A stretch of 64,000 nt of DNA from Pseudomonas sp. B21-056 (GCF_026016325.1 NZ_CP087203.1:1860001-1924000); one strand, 5' to 3'. Counted from the first letter of the stretch, positions 27,092-37,003 are shown. The notes: a model not told the origin generated them from the letters alone. Program-made: numbers and translations.

Positions 27092-28321
27092 ATGCCCGCG
27101 ACTGTATCCTTTACCCTCAAACAGGCCCGGCGTCTGGCGTTGGCCGCCCAGGGATTCAATGGGCGGCTGCCGCCGGCTTCGGTGCAACCCGCGCGTCTCA
27201 ACCGCCTGATCGAACGCCTCGGCGTCTTGCAGATCGATTCGGTCAATGCGTTGGTCCGTTCGCATTATCTCCCGCTGTTTTCCCGCCTCGGCCACTACAA
27301 CCCCGAACTGCTTGATCAAGCCGCCTGGAGCCAGGGGCGACGTCGCACGTTGTTCGAATACTGGGGTCACGAAGCATCGTTGTTGCCCCTGTCGATGTAT
27401 CCGCTGATGCGCTGGCGCATGGCTCGTGCGGCCCGTGGCGAAGGCATCTATCAACAATTGGCACGGTTTGGTCATGAGCGGCAGGATGTCATCCACCGTG
27501 TCCTGACGGCGGTCCGGGAACAGGGCGCCGTGGGCGCTGGCAGTTTATCCACCCGCGCGGAAAAGGCCGGCCCCTGGTGGGACTGGAGTGCCGAGAAGCA
27601 CGCGCTGGAGTGGTTGTTCGCCGCGGGCGAAGTCACGGTGGCGGGGCGGCGCGGCTTCGAGCGGCTCTACGACTTGCCGGAGCGGGTGCTTCCGGCCTCG
27701 GTCCTGGAGCAACCGGTTCCGGACGAGGCCCAGGCCCAGCGCGCCCTGTTGTTGCATGCCGCCGAGGCGTTGGGCGTAGGCACCGAGAAAGATCTGCGCG
27801 ACTACTTTCGCCTGGGTCCGGCCGACAGCCGTGGGCGTCTGGCCGAGCTGGAGGAAACCGGTGAGCTGTTGCGCTGCGAGGTGCAAGGCTGGAAGCAACC
27901 GGCCTGGTGTCTGCCGGAGGCGAAAATTCCCCGCAACGTGACAGCCAGCGCCTTGCTCTCGCCGTTCGATTCGCTGGTCTGGGAACGCAATCGTACCGAG
28001 CGGCTGTTCGACTTCCATTATCGACTGGAAATCTACACCCCGGCCCACAAGCGGGTGTATGGCTATTACGTGCTGCCGTTCCTGCACAACGAACGCATTG
28101 CCGCTCGGGTGGACCTCCGGGCAGAAAGGGCCCAGGGCCGGTTGGCGGTGCATGCCGTGCATGAGCAGGAGCCGGGGTTGGACGAGGAGGGGATGCGCGC
28201 CTTGGCGCTGAACCTGCGGCGCATGGCCGACTGGTTGGGGTTGGAGCGGGTTCAGTTGAATTGTCGGCGGGTGGGTGGGGCTCGGTTGGCGGGGAGCCTG
28301 GCTGTAATCGGTGGTGGCTGA
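27092..28321 (+). CDS. YcaQ-like DNA glycosylase (winged-helix DUF1006)
   Basis: The 409-residue protein begins with a helical domain containing the catalytic-type LQIDSVN motif (QxD of YcaQ/AlkX), followed by LFEYWGHEASLLP, three winged-helix modules and a C-terminal LLSPFDSLVWERNRTERLFDF block. YcaQ glycosylases unhook interstrand crosslinks and excise bulky N7-alkyl purines. AAGGAGA precedes the ATG at 27092. It follows the DUF1127 gene after 64 bases. Confidence 0.9.
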   Translation: MPATVSFTLKQARRLALAAQGFNGRLPPASVQPARLNRLIERLGVLQIDSVNALVRSHYLPLFSRLGHYNPELLDQAAWSQGRRRTLFEYWGHEASLLPLSMYPLMRWRMARAARGEGIYQQLARFGHERQDVIHRVLTAVREQGAVGAGSLSTRAEKAGPWWDWSAEKHALEWLFAAGEVTVAGRRGFERLYDLPERVLPASVLEQPVPDEAQAQRALLLHAAEALGVGTEKDLRDYFRLGPADSRGRLAELEETGELLRCEVQGWKQPAWCLPEAKIPRNVTASALLSPFDSLVWERNRTERLFDFHYRLEIYTPAHKRVYGYYVLPFLHNERIAARVDLRAERAQGRLAVHAVHEQEPGLDEEGMRALALNLRRMADWLGLERVQLNCRRVGGARLAGSLAVIGGG

Positions 28322-28330
28322 TCTGGCCCC

Positions 28331-28423
28331 ATAGCGAGCAGGCTCGCTCCCACAGGTCATTTACGGTGAACACAAAATTTGTGAACAACACGGTCAATGT
28401 GGGAGCAAGCCTGCTCGCTATGG
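28331..28423. repeat. REP doublet, family A
   Basis: Arms ATAGCGAGCAGGCTCGCTCC and GGAGCAAGCCTGCTCGCTAT lie between the convergent ycaQ-like and DAHP synthase genes. Confidence 0.88.
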
Positions 28424-28437
28424 CGATCTGAAAGAAG

Positions 28438-29784
28438 CTAGCGCCGAACCTGCTTCAACGTCTCGGCAATCAAAAACGCCAACTCCAATGACTGATCGGC
28501 ATTCATCCGCGGGTCGCAATGGGTATGGTAACGATCCGACAGCCCATCCTCGGTAATTGGCCGCGCACCGCCGATGCATTCGGTGACGTTCTGTCCGGTC
28601 ATCTCGATGTGGATGCCGCCGGCATAGGTGCCTTCGGCTTCGTGGACCTGGAAGAACTGCTTCACTTCGCCGAGGATCTGCGCGAAATCCCGGGTCTTGT
28701 AGCCGCTGCTGGCCTTGATGGTGTTGCCATGCATGGGGTCGGAACTCCACAGCACCTGCTTGCCTTCGCGTTGCACGGCACGCAGCAGTTGCGGCAGGTG
28801 ATCGCCGACCTTGTTCGCGCCCATTCGCGCTATCAGGTTCAGCCGGCCCGGGTCGTTGTCCGGGTTGAGCACGTCGATCAGGCGGATCAGGTCGTCAGGG
28901 TTCATGCTCGGGCCGACCTTGACCCCGATCGGGTTGTTCACGCCGCGCAGGAATTCGACATGGGCACCGTCCAACTGACGGGTACGGTCGCCGATCCACA
29001 GCATGTGGGCCGAGCAGTCGTAGTAGTCGTTGGTCAGGCTGTCACGGCGCACGAAGGCTTCTTCGTAATTGAGCAGCAATGCCTCGTGGGCGGTGAAGAA
29101 GCTGGTTTCGCGCAGTTGTGGCGAGGTGTCCATGCCGCAGGCGCGCATGAATGCCAGGGTTTCGTCGATGCGGTCGGCCAGGTGGCTGTACTTTTCCGCC
29201 AGGGCCGAGTTGGCGATGAAGTCCAGGTTCCACTTGTGCACCTGGTGCAGGTCCGCAAACCCGCCCTGGGCGAAGGCCCGCAGCAGGTTCAATGTGGCGG
29301 TGGACTGGTGGTAGGACTGCAGCAGGCGTTCCGGGTCCGGCACGCGGCTCTGCTCGTCGAAGCCGATGCCGTTGACGATATCGCCCCGGTAGGCCGGGAG
29401 GGTGACGCCGTCGATGGTTTCATCATTGGCCGAACGCGGCTTGGCGAACTGCCCGGCCATGCGCCCGACCTTGACCACCGGGCAACCGGCGGCAAAGGTC
29501 ATGACGATTGCCATCTGCAACAGCACCTTGAAGGTGTCGCGGATCTTCGCTGCGGAGAACTCCGCGAAGCTTTCGGCACAATCGCCGCCCTGCAGCAAAA
29601 AGGCCCGGCCCTGGGTGACTTCGGCGAACTGGCGGCGCAGTTCCCGGGCTTCCCCGGCAAACACCAGTGGCGGATAGCTGGCGAGGGTCTGCTCGACTTG
29701 CAGCAGGTGCGCCGCATCGGGGTAGCGGGGTTGTTGCTGGATCGGCAGGGCGCGCCAGCTGTCAGGGCTCCAGGGTTGGCTCAT
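28438..29784 (-). CDS. 3-deoxy-7-phosphoheptulonate synthase, class II
   Basis: The 448-residue enzyme is the plant-like class II DAHP synthase, unrelated in sequence to class I. Landmarks are [14 protein letters not shown] at the start, [11 protein letters not shown], the [11 protein letters not shown] block, [34 protein letters not shown] and [17 protein letters not shown]. It carries out the same first shikimate step. In pseudomonads class II enzymes can support either general aromatic or secondary metabolism. With no phenazine or other specialised genes nearby, a housekeeping role is likely. Confidence 0.95.
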   Translation of the reverse strand: MSQPWSPDSWRALPIQQQPRYPDAAHLLQVEQTLASYPPLVFAGEARELRRQFAEVTQGRAFLLQGGDCAESFAEFSAAKIRDTFKVLLQMAIVMTFAAGCPVVKVGRMAGQFAKPRSANDETIDGVTLPAYRGDIVNGIGFDEQSRVPDPERLLQSYHQSTATLNLLRAFAQGGFADLHQVHKWNLDFIANSALAEKYSHLADRIDETLAFMRACGMDTSPQLRETSFFTAHEALLLNYEEAFVRRDSLTNDYYDCSAHMLWIGDRTRQLDGAHVEFLRGVNNPIGVKVGPSMNPDDLIRLIDVLNPDNDPGRLNLIARMGANKVGDHLPQLLRAVQREGKQVLWSSDPMHGNTIKASSGYKTRDFAQILGEVKQFFQVHEAEGTYAGGIHIEMTGQNVTECIGGARPITEDGLSDRYHTHCDPRMNADQSLELAFLIAETLKQVRR

Positions 29785-29923
29785 CGTGATCTCTAGGTGG
29801 TTGACGCTCGGACGGCCATGTTATCAGCAAAGTTATCAGCAAATTAGTGCGTGACCTGTTCCCGTCGCTTGGCCGACAATCGCGCTTTTGCCGCAGCCCG
29901 CCCGGCAACCATCAGGAGATGAA

Positions 29924-30679
29924 ATGACAGAGGAGCGCGTCGAGCATCTGCTCGCCGAGGTGCACGACGAGTTCGGCATGATCCGGGTCTTCGAAGTGGC
30001 CGATTACCGGTTTCTCGAATTCGGCGACGCCATCGAGCAGAGCTGCGTGTTCACGGCCGATCCGAGCTGGCTCGAATATGACTACACTCGCGCGATGCTG
30101 ATTGGCGCTTTGTGCCACGAACAGCCGGAAAGCGCGCTGTTCCTGGGGTTGGGCGCCGGTACGCTGACCCAGGCCTGTCTCAGATTCCTGCCGCTGGAAG
30201 ACGTCGAGGCCATCGAACTGCGCCCCGATGTGCCGCGCCTGGCCATCGAGTACCTGGGGCTGGATGACGATCCGCGGCTGTACATCCGCGTTGGCGATGC
30301 CCTGGAGTTGTTGGAAACCGCAGAGCCTGCGGACCTGATCTTCGTCGACCTCTACACCGACGTCGGTCCCGGCGTCGGCCACCTGGCCTGGGGGTTCCTG
30401 GAAAACTGCCAGAAGCGCCTGAACCCGGGTGGCTGGCTGGTGATCAACCAATGGGCCACCGACGACGGCAAACCCCTGGGCGCTGCGCTGCTGCGTGGCC
30501 TGTACCACCGGCACTACTGGGAACTGCCGGTGAAGGAGGGCAACGTGATCCTGATCGTGCCGGCGGACCTGGAGCAGGCGATGGACATGGAAGGACTGAT
30601 CGCCCGTGCCGAAGCGTTGGCGCCACGGCTGGGCTATTCGTTGCTGCCGTTGATCAAGGCGATCCGGCCGGCAACCTGA
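29924..30679 (+). CDS. Spermidine synthase-like methyltransferase-fold protein
   Basis: The 251-residue protein has the Rossmann core of spermidine synthases: SALFLGLGAGTLTQACLRFL, VEAIELRPDVPRLA, and DLIFVDLYTD where the family has its catalytic DxxTD-like region. The N-terminal beta domain is short, and the classic polyamine-pocket motifs are not obvious. It may be an aminopropyltransferase or a methyltransferase of similar fold. AGGAG precedes the ATG at 29924. Confidence 0.75.
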   Translation: MTEERVEHLLAEVHDEFGMIRVFEVADYRFLEFGDAIEQSCVFTADPSWLEYDYTRAMLIGALCHEQPESALFLGLGAGTLTQACLRFLPLEDVEAIELRPDVPRLAIEYLGLDDDPRLYIRVGDALELLETAEPADLIFVDLYTDVGPGVGHLAWGFLENCQKRLNPGGWLVINQWATDDGKPLGAALLRGLYHRHYWELPVKEGNVILIVPADLEQAMDMEGLIARAEALAPRLGYSLLPLIKAIRPAT

Positions 30680-30695
30680 TACAACCGAGAACCCT

Positions 30696-30796
30696 GTGGC
30701 GAGGGGATTTATCCCCGCTCGGCTGCGAAGCAGGCGTTGGCTTTAAAACCCTATGGGCCTGCTTCGCAGTCCAGCGGGGATAAATCCCCTCGCCAC
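30696..30796. repeat. REP doublet, family B
   Basis: Arms GTGGCGAGGGGATTTATCCC and GGGATAAATCCCCTCGCCAC are near-perfect inverted repeats with an inner GGCTGCGAAGCAGG/CCTGCTTCGCAGTCC palindrome. Confidence 0.92.
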
Positions 30797-31076
30797 ATAG
30801 GTGAACCGGTTTAGCCGCTGTAAAAAAAGCTCCCTTTTGGGCCGAATTCCGGTATAGTGCGCGCCGGCCTTTAGACGGGCCGCGTCAAGGTAGCGCAATT
30901 TTCGAAGCCAGCTTCGGTTGCATGTCCCCACAACGGATGCTTCCACGACGTTCTTTTTCATTCATTCGTTTTCGCAAATCCCCGCCGACAAAGCTGCCAG
31001 GGCGACTCTTGAGTCTCAACACGGCATGTGCAGCTTTGGAGCATGGGTCTTTGCGGATGCACTTAGAGGCAGACCC
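30797..31076 (+). promoter_or_regulatory. deaD upstream region and long folded leader
   Basis: A -10-like TATAGT lies at 30853-30858; the -35 is poor. The presumed leader of about 210 bases contains AAAGCTGC/GCAGCTTT (30990-30997 with 31030-31037), enclosing GACTC/GAGTC (31004-31008 with 31011-31015), and then the start-codon hairpin described separately. An ATG at 30918 is in frame with deaD but would add an unlikely 53-residue extension. Confidence 0.55.
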
Positions 31077-31079
31077 ATG
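31042..31079 (+). promoter_or_regulatory. Hairpin sequestering the deaD start codon
   Basis: CATGGGTCT (31042-31050) is perfectly complementary to AGACCCATG (31071-31079), which contains the initiator ATG. The 20-base loop holds the ribosome-binding AGAGG (31065-31069). The messenger could therefore switch between closed and open states, for example with temperature or helicase activity. Confidence 0.65.
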
Positions 31080-32750
31080 ACCCAGGAAATCGGCGGCTTC
31101 GCCGCTCTTGAACTTCATCCCAATATTGTCGCTGCAGTAGTCGCTACCGGCTATGAAGAGCCTTCGGCCATTCAGCAGCAGTCGATCCCGATCATTCTCG
31201 CCGGTCACGACATGATTGGTCAGGCGCAAACCGGTACGGGTAAGACCGCCGCGTTCGCCTTGCCTATCCTGCACCGCATTGATCCGTCCAAGCGCGAGCC
31301 GCAAGCTCTGATCCTGGCCCCAACCCGTGAGTTGGCGCTGCAAGTTGCAACTGCTTTCGAAACCTACGCCAAGCAAATGCCGGGCGTGACTGTTGTGGCT
31401 GTCTACGGCGGCGCGCCGATGGGCCCACAATTGAAAGCCATCCGTAATGGCGCACAGATCGTTGTCGCAACCCCGGGCCGTCTGTGCGACCACCTGCGTC
31501 GCGACGAAAAAGTCCTCGCCACCGTGAACCACCTGGTGCTCGACGAAGCCGACGAAATGCTCAAGCTGGGCTTCATGGATGACCTGGAAGTGATCTTCAA
31601 GGCCATGCCGGAAACCCGCCAGACCGTCCTGTTCTCGGCCACCCTGCCGCAGTCGATCCGTGCGATCGCCGAGCGTCACCTGAAGGACCCGAAACACGTC
31701 AAGATCCAGAGCAAGACCCAGACCGTCACCGCGATCGAACAGGCCCACCTGTTGGTTCACGCCGATCAGAAGACCTCCGCGGTCCTGAGCTTGCTGGAAG
31801 TGGAAGACTTCGACGCCCTGATCATGTTCGTGCGCACCAAGCAAGCGACCCTGGACCTGGCCAGCGCCCTGGAAGCCAAAGGCTACAAAGCCGCTGCGCT
31901 GAACGGTGACATTGCCCAGAACCAGCGCGAGCGCGTGATCGACTCCCTCAAGGATGGCCGCCTGGACATCGTTGTGGCGACTGACGTTGCGGCCCGTGGC
32001 CTGGACGTTCCGCGTATCACCCACGTGTTCAACGTGGACATGCCGTACGATCCGGAGTCCTACGTTCACCGCATCGGCCGTACCGGTCGTGCCGGTCGCG
32101 AAGGTCGCGCACTGTTGTTGGTGACTCCGCGTGAGCGCCGCATGCTGCAGGTGATCGAGCGTGTGACCGGGCAGAAGGTGGCTGAAGTTCGCCTGCCGGA
32201 CGCCCAGGCCGTTCTCGATGCCCGCATCAAGAAACTGACCAACAGCCTGTCGCCGCTGGTAGCTGATGCCGAATCGACCCACGGTGATCTGCTCGACCGC
32301 CTGACTGCCGACATCGGTTGCAGCCCACGTGCCCTGGCCGCCGCCCTGCTGCGCAAGGCCACCAATGGTCAGGCGCTGAACCTGGCTGCCATCGAGAAGG
32401 AACGTCCCCTGGTGCCGAACAGCGCGCCACGTGGCGATCGTCCCGAGCGTAGCGGTGACCGTCCGGACCGTGGCGACCGTGAGCGTCGTGCGCCGATCCC
32501 GCTGGCCGAAGGTCGTGCCCGTTGCCGTACCGCGCTGGGTGCCCGTGACGGCATCGCCGCCAAGAACCTGCTGGGCGCGATCCTCAACGAGGGTGGTCTG
32601 GCCCGTGAAGCCATCGGTCGCATCCAGGTGCGTGACAGCTTCAGTCTGGTGGAGCTGCCGGAAGATGGTCTGGAGAAGCTGCTGACCAAGCTCAAGGACA
32701 CTCGCGTAGCCGGTAAGCAGCTCAAGCTGCGTCGCTACCGCGAAGATTGA
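31077..32750 (+). CDS. deaD: DEAD-box RNA helicase DeaD/CsdA
   Basis: The 557-residue protein has the Q motif (GYEEPSAIQQQSIP), motif I AQTGTGKT, Ia PTRELALQ, II VLDEADEML, III SAT, and helicase C motifs through HRIGRTGRAGR. An RGDRPERSGDRPDRGDRERR linker and a C-terminal DbpA-type RNA-binding domain (about residues 480-557, ARCRTALGARDG to LKLRRYRED) follow. It unwinds structured RNA in ribosome assembly and messenger decay, chiefly in the cold. AGAGG lies seven bases before the ATG. A terminator follows the stop. Confidence 0.95.
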   Translation: MTQEIGGFAALELHPNIVAAVVATGYEEPSAIQQQSIPIILAGHDMIGQAQTGTGKTAAFALPILHRIDPSKREPQALILAPTRELALQVATAFETYAKQMPGVTVVAVYGGAPMGPQLKAIRNGAQIVVATPGRLCDHLRRDEKVLATVNHLVLDEADEMLKLGFMDDLEVIFKAMPETRQTVLFSATLPQSIRAIAERHLKDPKHVKIQSKTQTVTAIEQAHLLVHADQKTSAVLSLLEVEDFDALIMFVRTKQATLDLASALEAKGYKAAALNGDIAQNQRERVIDSLKDGRLDIVVATDVAARGLDVPRITHVFNVDMPYDPESYVHRIGRTGRAGREGRALLLVTPRERRMLQVIERVTGQKVAEVRLPDAQAVLDARIKKLTNSLSPLVADAESTHGDLLDRLTADIGCSPRALAAALLRKATNGQALNLAAIEKERPLVPNSAPRGDRPERSGDRPDRGDRERRAPIPLAEGRARCRTALGARDGIAAKNLLGAILNEGGLAREAIGRIQVRDSFSLVELPEDGLEKLLTKLKDTRVAGKQLKLRRYRED

Positions 32751-32779
32751 TCGGCCTTTGGGCTGATTGATCGAGCATG

Positions 32780-32810
32780 AAAAATCCCCGACTGGTTCGG
32801 GGATTTTTTA
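32780..32810 (+). terminator. Rho-independent terminator of deaD
   Basis: The stem AAATCCCCGA/TCGGGGATTT with a short loop is followed by a T run, about 30 bases after the deaD stop. Confidence 0.92.
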
Positions 32811-32850
32811 TGCCTGTCGTTTGGTGTTCGGTCGGTTGGTAATGTTGCCC

Positions 32851-32929
32851 CTTTCGCGAGCAGGCTCGCTCCCACAGGGTTTGGGGTGGCCACAGAGATC
32901 CCATGTGGAAGCGAGCCTGCTCGCGAAGG
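32851..32929. repeat. REP doublet, family A
   Basis: Arms TTTCGCGAGCAGGCTCGCTC and GAAGCGAGCCTGCTCGCGAA lie between the deaD terminator and the dioxygenase gene. Confidence 0.88.
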
Positions 32930-32948
32930 GAGCGACTCGGTCCATCGA

Positions 32949-33716
32949 TCAATCGAACCGGTAGATGTCCATCCCCAGTGTTCCCATCGTAAACCCCTCA
33001 TGAGCCACGCTGAACCTGGCGCCGGCACCCCGGGCGAAATACAGCGGCAACAGGTGCTCGTCGCTGGGATGGCTGCGCACCGCATTGGGTGCCTGGCGGC
33101 GGTAATCATGCAGGGCGGCCTCGTCGTCGGCTGTCAGTTTCTCCACGATCCAGTCGCGAAAACTCTTCGCCCAAGATTCGACGCTCTCGGGGCCGGCGTT
33201 CCAGTCCAGGTCGCGCAGGTTGTGGGTGATGCTGCCGGAGCCGATCAACAGGATGCCCTGCTGGCGCAGGCCCGCAAGCGCCTGGCCGACCCGCGTCTGC
33301 AACGCCGGCCCTTGTGCGCTGGGCAGGGAAACCTGCACCACCGGGATGTCGGCCTGGGGATACATCAAGGATAACGGCACCCAGACGCCGTGGTCGGATG
33401 GCCGCTGAGCATCGAGACGCGCCGGCAGGTGCGCGGTATTGAGCAGGTCTGCCACCCGGGCTGCCAGTTCCGGCTCCCCCGGGGCGGGATATTGCACCTG
33501 GTACAGGGCCGGTGGGAAGCCGCCAAAGTCGTGCCAGGTGCGTGGCTGCGGATTGGCGCTGACCAACAGCTCGTTGCTTTCCCAGTGAGCGGACACGATC
33601 ACGATGGCCTTCGGCTTGGGCAATTGCGCGGCCAGGCGAGCCAGCGCCGGGCCGCTGTCGCCGGGCTCGAGGGCGAGCATCGGTGAGCCGTGGGAGATAA
33701 ACAGGCTGGGCAGCAT
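32949..33716 (-). CDS. DODA-type extradiol ring-opening dioxygenase (YgiD-like)
   Basis: The 255-residue protein has the class III extradiol (LigB) fold: LPSLFISHGSPMLALEPG with the first metal His, IVSAHWES with the second, the SDHGVWVPL block, and GSITHNLRDL near the substrate site. E. coli YgiD opens L-DOPA; the natural substrate here is unknown. It reads divergently from tpm with about 100 bases between starts. An in-line TTCAGGAGCTC-type ribosome site precedes the ATG. Confidence 0.9.
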   Translation of the reverse strand: MLPSLFISHGSPMLALEPGDSGPALARLAAQLPKPKAIVIVSAHWESNELLVSANPQPRTWHDFGGFPPALYQVQYPAPGEPELAARVADLLNTAHLPARLDAQRPSDHGVWVPLSLMYPQADIPVVQVSLPSAQGPALQTRVGQALAGLRQQGILLIGSGSITHNLRDLDWNAGPESVESWAKSFRDWIVEKLTADDEAALHDYRRQAPNAVRSHPSDEHLLPLYFARGAGARFSVAHEGFTMGTLGMDIYRFD

Positions 33717-33819
33717 GGACGAGCTCCTGAACGTTAAGATGGAGTCATCTTCCGTCAGGTCAATGATCTGAATCTAATATAAGTTTTAACCTGTTTTGAT
33801 CGAATTTTTGGAGCGAGTC

Positions 33820-34473
33820 ATGGAACCCGAGTTTTGGCATAAGCGCTGGTCAACCAATCAGATCGGTTTTCATTCGCCGGACGTGAACCCTTACCTGCAA
33901 CGTTTCTGGCCGCAAATGGGATTGGCGCAGGGCAGCCGGGTGCTGGTGCCGTTGTGCGGCAAGACCCTGGATCTGCTGTGGCTCGCTCATCAAGGGCATT
34001 CGGTATTGGGGGTAGAGCTGTCGGAAAAGGCCATCACCGATTTTTTCGACGAGCATCAGTTGAAGCCAAGCGTGAGCGAGGAGGGGGCTTTCAAGGTCTT
34101 CCGTGCTGGCGACATCGAAATCCGTTGCGGTGATTTTTTTGCCTTGGGCCCGGATGACCTGGTCGATTGCGTGGCGCTTTACGATCGGGCAGCGTTGATT
34201 GCATTGCCTGGGCAGATGCGTGAGCGGTACATGGCGCATCTGCAGAACATCCTGCCAAGCTGCGTCGGGTTGCTGATTACCCTTGAGTACAATCAGGCTG
34301 AAATGCCCGGCCCGCCATTTTCCGTAGGTGATGATGAAGTGCAGCGGCTGCTGGGGAACAACTGGAAGCTGGAAGTCGTACAGGAGCAGGACGTGCTGGG
34401 GGAAAGCTGGAAGTTTTTGCAGGCTGGGGTGACCAGGCTGGATGAGCGGGTTTATCGGATTTCCAATCGCTGA
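33820..34473 (+). CDS. tpm: Thiopurine S-methyltransferase
   Basis: The 217-residue protein begins MEPEFWHKRWSTNQIGFH and shows the TPMT blocks RVLVPLCGKTLDLLWLAHQGH (SAM site), VLGVELSEKA, and CVALYDRAALIALPGQMR. Bacterial TPMTs methylate thiopurines and also tellurite and selenite. GGAG precedes the ATG at 33820; a start eight codons upstream lacks one. A nested palindromic repeat follows the gene. Confidence 0.95.
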   Translation: MEPEFWHKRWSTNQIGFHSPDVNPYLQRFWPQMGLAQGSRVLVPLCGKTLDLLWLAHQGHSVLGVELSEKAITDFFDEHQLKPSVSEEGAFKVFRAGDIEIRCGDFFALGPDDLVDCVALYDRAALIALPGQMRERYMAHLQNILPSCVGLLITLEYNQAEMPGPPFSVGDDEVQRLLGNNWKLEVVQEQDVLGESWKFLQAGVTRLDERVYRISNR

Positions 34474-34482
34474 GTAGCGGGT

Positions 34483-34591
34483 GATCGTTCCCACGCTCTG
34501 CGTGGGAATGCCTCAACGGACGCTCCGCGTTCGGCCTTTAGGGACGCGGAGCGTCCCAGGCTGCGTTCCCACGCAGAGCGTGGGAACGATC
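34483..34591. repeat. Nested palindromic repeat, family C
   Basis: The outer arms GATCGTTCCCACGCTCTGCG and CGCAGAGCGTGGGAACGATC are complementary over more than 20 bases and are themselves palindromic. Inside sits a second pair, GGACGCTCCGCGT and ACGCGGAGCGTCC. Only one copy occurs in the window, between tpm and htpX. Confidence 0.88.
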
Positions 34592-34604
34592 ATCGCATCA
34601 TCGA

Positions 34605-35492
34605 TCAGCCGCGGCGACGCAGTGCGTCGATACGCTCTTCCAGCGGCGGGTGGCTCATGAACATGCGAGCCAGGCCCTGCTTGATGCCACCGTTGATGCC
34701 AAAGGCATTCAGGGTGTCGGGCATGTGTACCGGCAAACCTTGCTCGGCACGCAGGCGTTGCAGGGCACCGATCATGGCGCTGGTGCCGGCCAGGCGTGCG
34801 CCGGCGTCGTCGGCGCGGAATTCGCGTTTGCGCGAGAACCACATGACAATGGCGCTGGCGAGGAAGCCCAGTACCAGTTCGGCGAAGATGGTCGCCACGT
34901 AGTAGGCGATGCCCTGGCCTTCCTCGTTCTTGAAGATCACCTTGTCGACGAAGTTGCCGATGATGCGGGCAAAGAACATCACGAAGGTGTTCACCACGCC
35001 CTGGATCAGCGCCAGGGTCACCATGTCACCATTGGCAACGTGGCCGATCTCGTGGGCCAGCACGGCCTTGACTTCATCGGGGGAAAACCGTTCGAGCAGG
35101 CCCTGGCTGACAGCAACCAGTGCGTCGTTCTTGTTCCAGCCCGTGGCGAAGGCGTTGGCCTCATAGGCCGGGAAAATCCCGACTTCCGGCATCTTGATAC
35201 CGGCTTCACGGGACAACTGCTCGACGGTCTGCAGCAGCCATTGTTCATGGCGAGTGCGCGGCTGGCTGATGATCTGCGTGCTGGTGCTCATCTTCGCCAT
35301 CCATTTGGAGATGAACAGCGAGAACAGGGAACCGGCGAAGCCGAACACCGCACAGAAGATCAGCAGCTGATTGAGGTTGAGGTCAACCCCGTTGGCCGCC
35401 ATGAACCCGTTGAAGCCGAAGAGGCTCAGGGTGATGCTGGCAATCAGCACGACCGCCAGGTTAGTGGCCAAAAACAGCAGGATGCGCATCAT
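34605..35492 (-). CDS. htpX: HtpX membrane zinc metalloprotease
   Basis: The 295-residue protein has two N-terminal membrane segments (about residues 5-24 and 36-58), the M48 zinc motif [13 protein letters not shown], two further segments, and the third zinc ligand region in [15 protein letters not shown]. HtpX degrades misfolded inner-membrane proteins alongside FtsH. GGAG lies upstream of the ATG, and a good sigma-70-type promoter is found about 50-75 bases before the start. Confidence 0.96.
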   Translation of the reverse strand: MMRILLFLATNLAVVLIASITLSLFGFNGFMAANGVDLNLNQLLIFCAVFGFAGSLFSLFISKWMAKMSTSTQIISQPRTRHEQWLLQTVEQLSREAGIKMPEVGIFPAYEANAFATGWNKNDALVAVSQGLLERFSPDEVKAVLAHEIGHVANGDMVTLALIQGVVNTFVMFFARIIGNFVDKVIFKNEEGQGIAYYVATIFAELVLGFLASAIVMWFSRKREFRADDAGARLAGTSAMIGALQRLRAEQGLPVHMPDTLNAFGINGGIKQGLARMFMSHPPLEERIDALRRRG

Positions 35493-35791
35493 GGTGGTAG
35501 CAATCTCCTCATGCTAAAGATGTAGCGTTATGCGGGGTATATAAGGTGCTGCCGCTGGCTATTCAACTCACCGACTATTTCAAACTGTGTCCTACAAGCG
35601 TCCCAAATGAATGAAAGACTTTTCTGAAATTGACTGGGAAAACGCAGAAGGCTGTCCTTGCCCCGTGAACGTGGGGCCGCGTCGTCCGTCCGCTGCTGAG
35701 GGTTGAGTGTAGAGGGCCTGCTGGGGCCGACGGAACGGATATGTTGCTGAATCAGACAGCGCGCGAGGCGAGGCGCCTCGCGCGCCGCGGC
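35493..35791. other. htpX-alaA intergenic region
   Basis: The 299 bases contain the htpX promoter and, next to the alaA stop, a very GC-rich hairpin, GCGCGAGGC/GCCTCGCGC (35761-35769 with 35775-35783), that may end alaA transcription although no T run follows on that strand. I see no gene in the rest. Confidence 0.6.
35538..35566 (-). promoter_or_regulatory. htpX promoter TTGAAT-17-TATATA
   Basis: On the minus strand TTGAAT (35566-35561) and TATATA (35543-35538) are 17 bases apart, 46 bases before the htpX start codon. Confidence 0.65.
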
Positions 35792-37003
35792 TTACTGTCG
35801 GTAGGACTTGAGGAAGTTGCCGATCCGGCCAATGGCCTGCTCCAGATCGTCGACCCGTGGCAGGGTCACGACGCGGAAATGGTCCGGCCACGGCCAGTTG
35901 AACGCCGTGCCCTGGACGATCAGCAGTTTCTCCGACAGCAACAGGTCCAGTACGAATTTCTCATCGTTGTGGATCGGGCAGACCTTCGGGTCGATCCGCG
36001 GGAAGGCATACAGCGCACCCATCGGCTTGACGCAGCTGACGCCGGGAATGTCGTTGAGCAGTTCCCAGGTACGGTTGCGCTGTTCCAGCAACCGGCCTTG
36101 CGGCAGGACCAGGTCATTGATGCTCTGGTAGCCGCCGAGCGCCGTCTGGATGGCGTGCTGGCTCGGCACGTTGGCGCACAGGCGCATGTTGGCGAGCATG
36201 TCGATGCCTTCGATGTAGCTCTGGGCATGGTGCTTGGGGCCGGAGATGGCAATCCAGCCGGAGCGGAAGCCCGCCACCCGGTAGGATTTGGACAGGCCGT
36301 TGAAGGTCAGGCACAGCAGGTCCGGCGCCAGGGACGCGGTGCAGATGTGCACGGCATCGTCGTACAGGATCTTGTCGTAGATCTCGTCGGAAAACACCAC
36401 GAGGTTGTGCTGGCGGGCCAGTTCGAGCATGCCCAGCAGTACCTCTTTGGAGTACACCGCACCGGTCGGGTTGTTCGGGTTGATGATGACCAGCGCCTTG
36501 GTGTTCGGCGTGATCTTGGCCTTGATGTCCGCCAGGTCCGGGAACCAGTTGGCCTGTTCGTCGCACAGGTAGTGCACCGGGTTACCGCCGGAGAGGCTCA
36601 CGGCGGCAGTCCACAGGGGGTAGTCCGGCGCCGGCACCAGCACTTCGTCGCCGTTGTTGAGCAGGGCCTGCATGGACATCACGATCAGTTCGGACACGCC
36701 GTTGCCCAGGTAGATGTCTTCGATGCCGACGCCTTCGACCTGCTTCTGCTGGTAGTACTGCATTACGGCCTTGCGCGCGCTGAACAGGCCCTTGGAGTCG
36801 CTGTAGCCCTGGGCGGTCGGCAGGTTGCGGATGACGTCCTGGAGGATTTCATCGGGCGCTTCGAAACCAAAGGGCGCCGGGTTGCCGATGTTCAGCTTGA
36901 GGATGCGATGGCCTTCCTCTTCCAGGCGTTTGGCGTGCTTGAGCACCGGGCCGCGAATGTCGTAGCAGACGTTGGCGAGCTTGTTCGATTTGCTGACCTG
37001 CAT
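35792..37003 (-). CDS. alaA: Alanine aminotransferase-type class I aminotransferase (AlaA)
   Basis: The 403-residue PLP enzyme begins [21 protein letters not shown] and carries the AlaA signatures [38 protein letters not shown], and the Schiff-base lysine in [17 protein letters not shown], with the arginine in FRVVTLP. AlaA makes alanine from pyruvate and glutamate. The start at 37003 is chosen from the family N-terminus; the frame is open for 52 further codons upstream without similarity. It is divergent from msrB. Confidence 0.93.
   Translation of the reverse strand: MQVSKSNKLANVCYDIRGPVLKHAKRLEEEGHRILKLNIGNPAPFGFEAPDEILQDVIRNLPTAQGYSDSKGLFSARKAVMQYYQQKQVEGVGIEDIYLGNGVSELIVMSMQALLNNGDEVLVPAPDYPLWTAAVSLSGGNPVHYLCDEQANWFPDLADIKAKITPNTKALVIINPNNPTGAVYSKEVLLGMLELARQHNLVVFSDEIYDKILYDDAVHICTASLAPDLLCLTFNGLSKSYRVAGFRSGWIAISGPKHHAQSYIEGIDMLANMRLCANVPSQHAIQTALGGYQSINDLVLPQGRLLEQRNRTWELLNDIPGVSCVKPMGALYAFPRIDPKVCPIHNDEKFVLDLLLSEKLLIVQGTAFNWPWPDHFRVVTLPRVDDLEQAIGRIGNFLKSYRQ

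Noticed and set aside
30885..32282. Minus-strand frame of 465 codons opposite deaD
   Set aside because: Shadow of the DEAD-box helicase; no family features.
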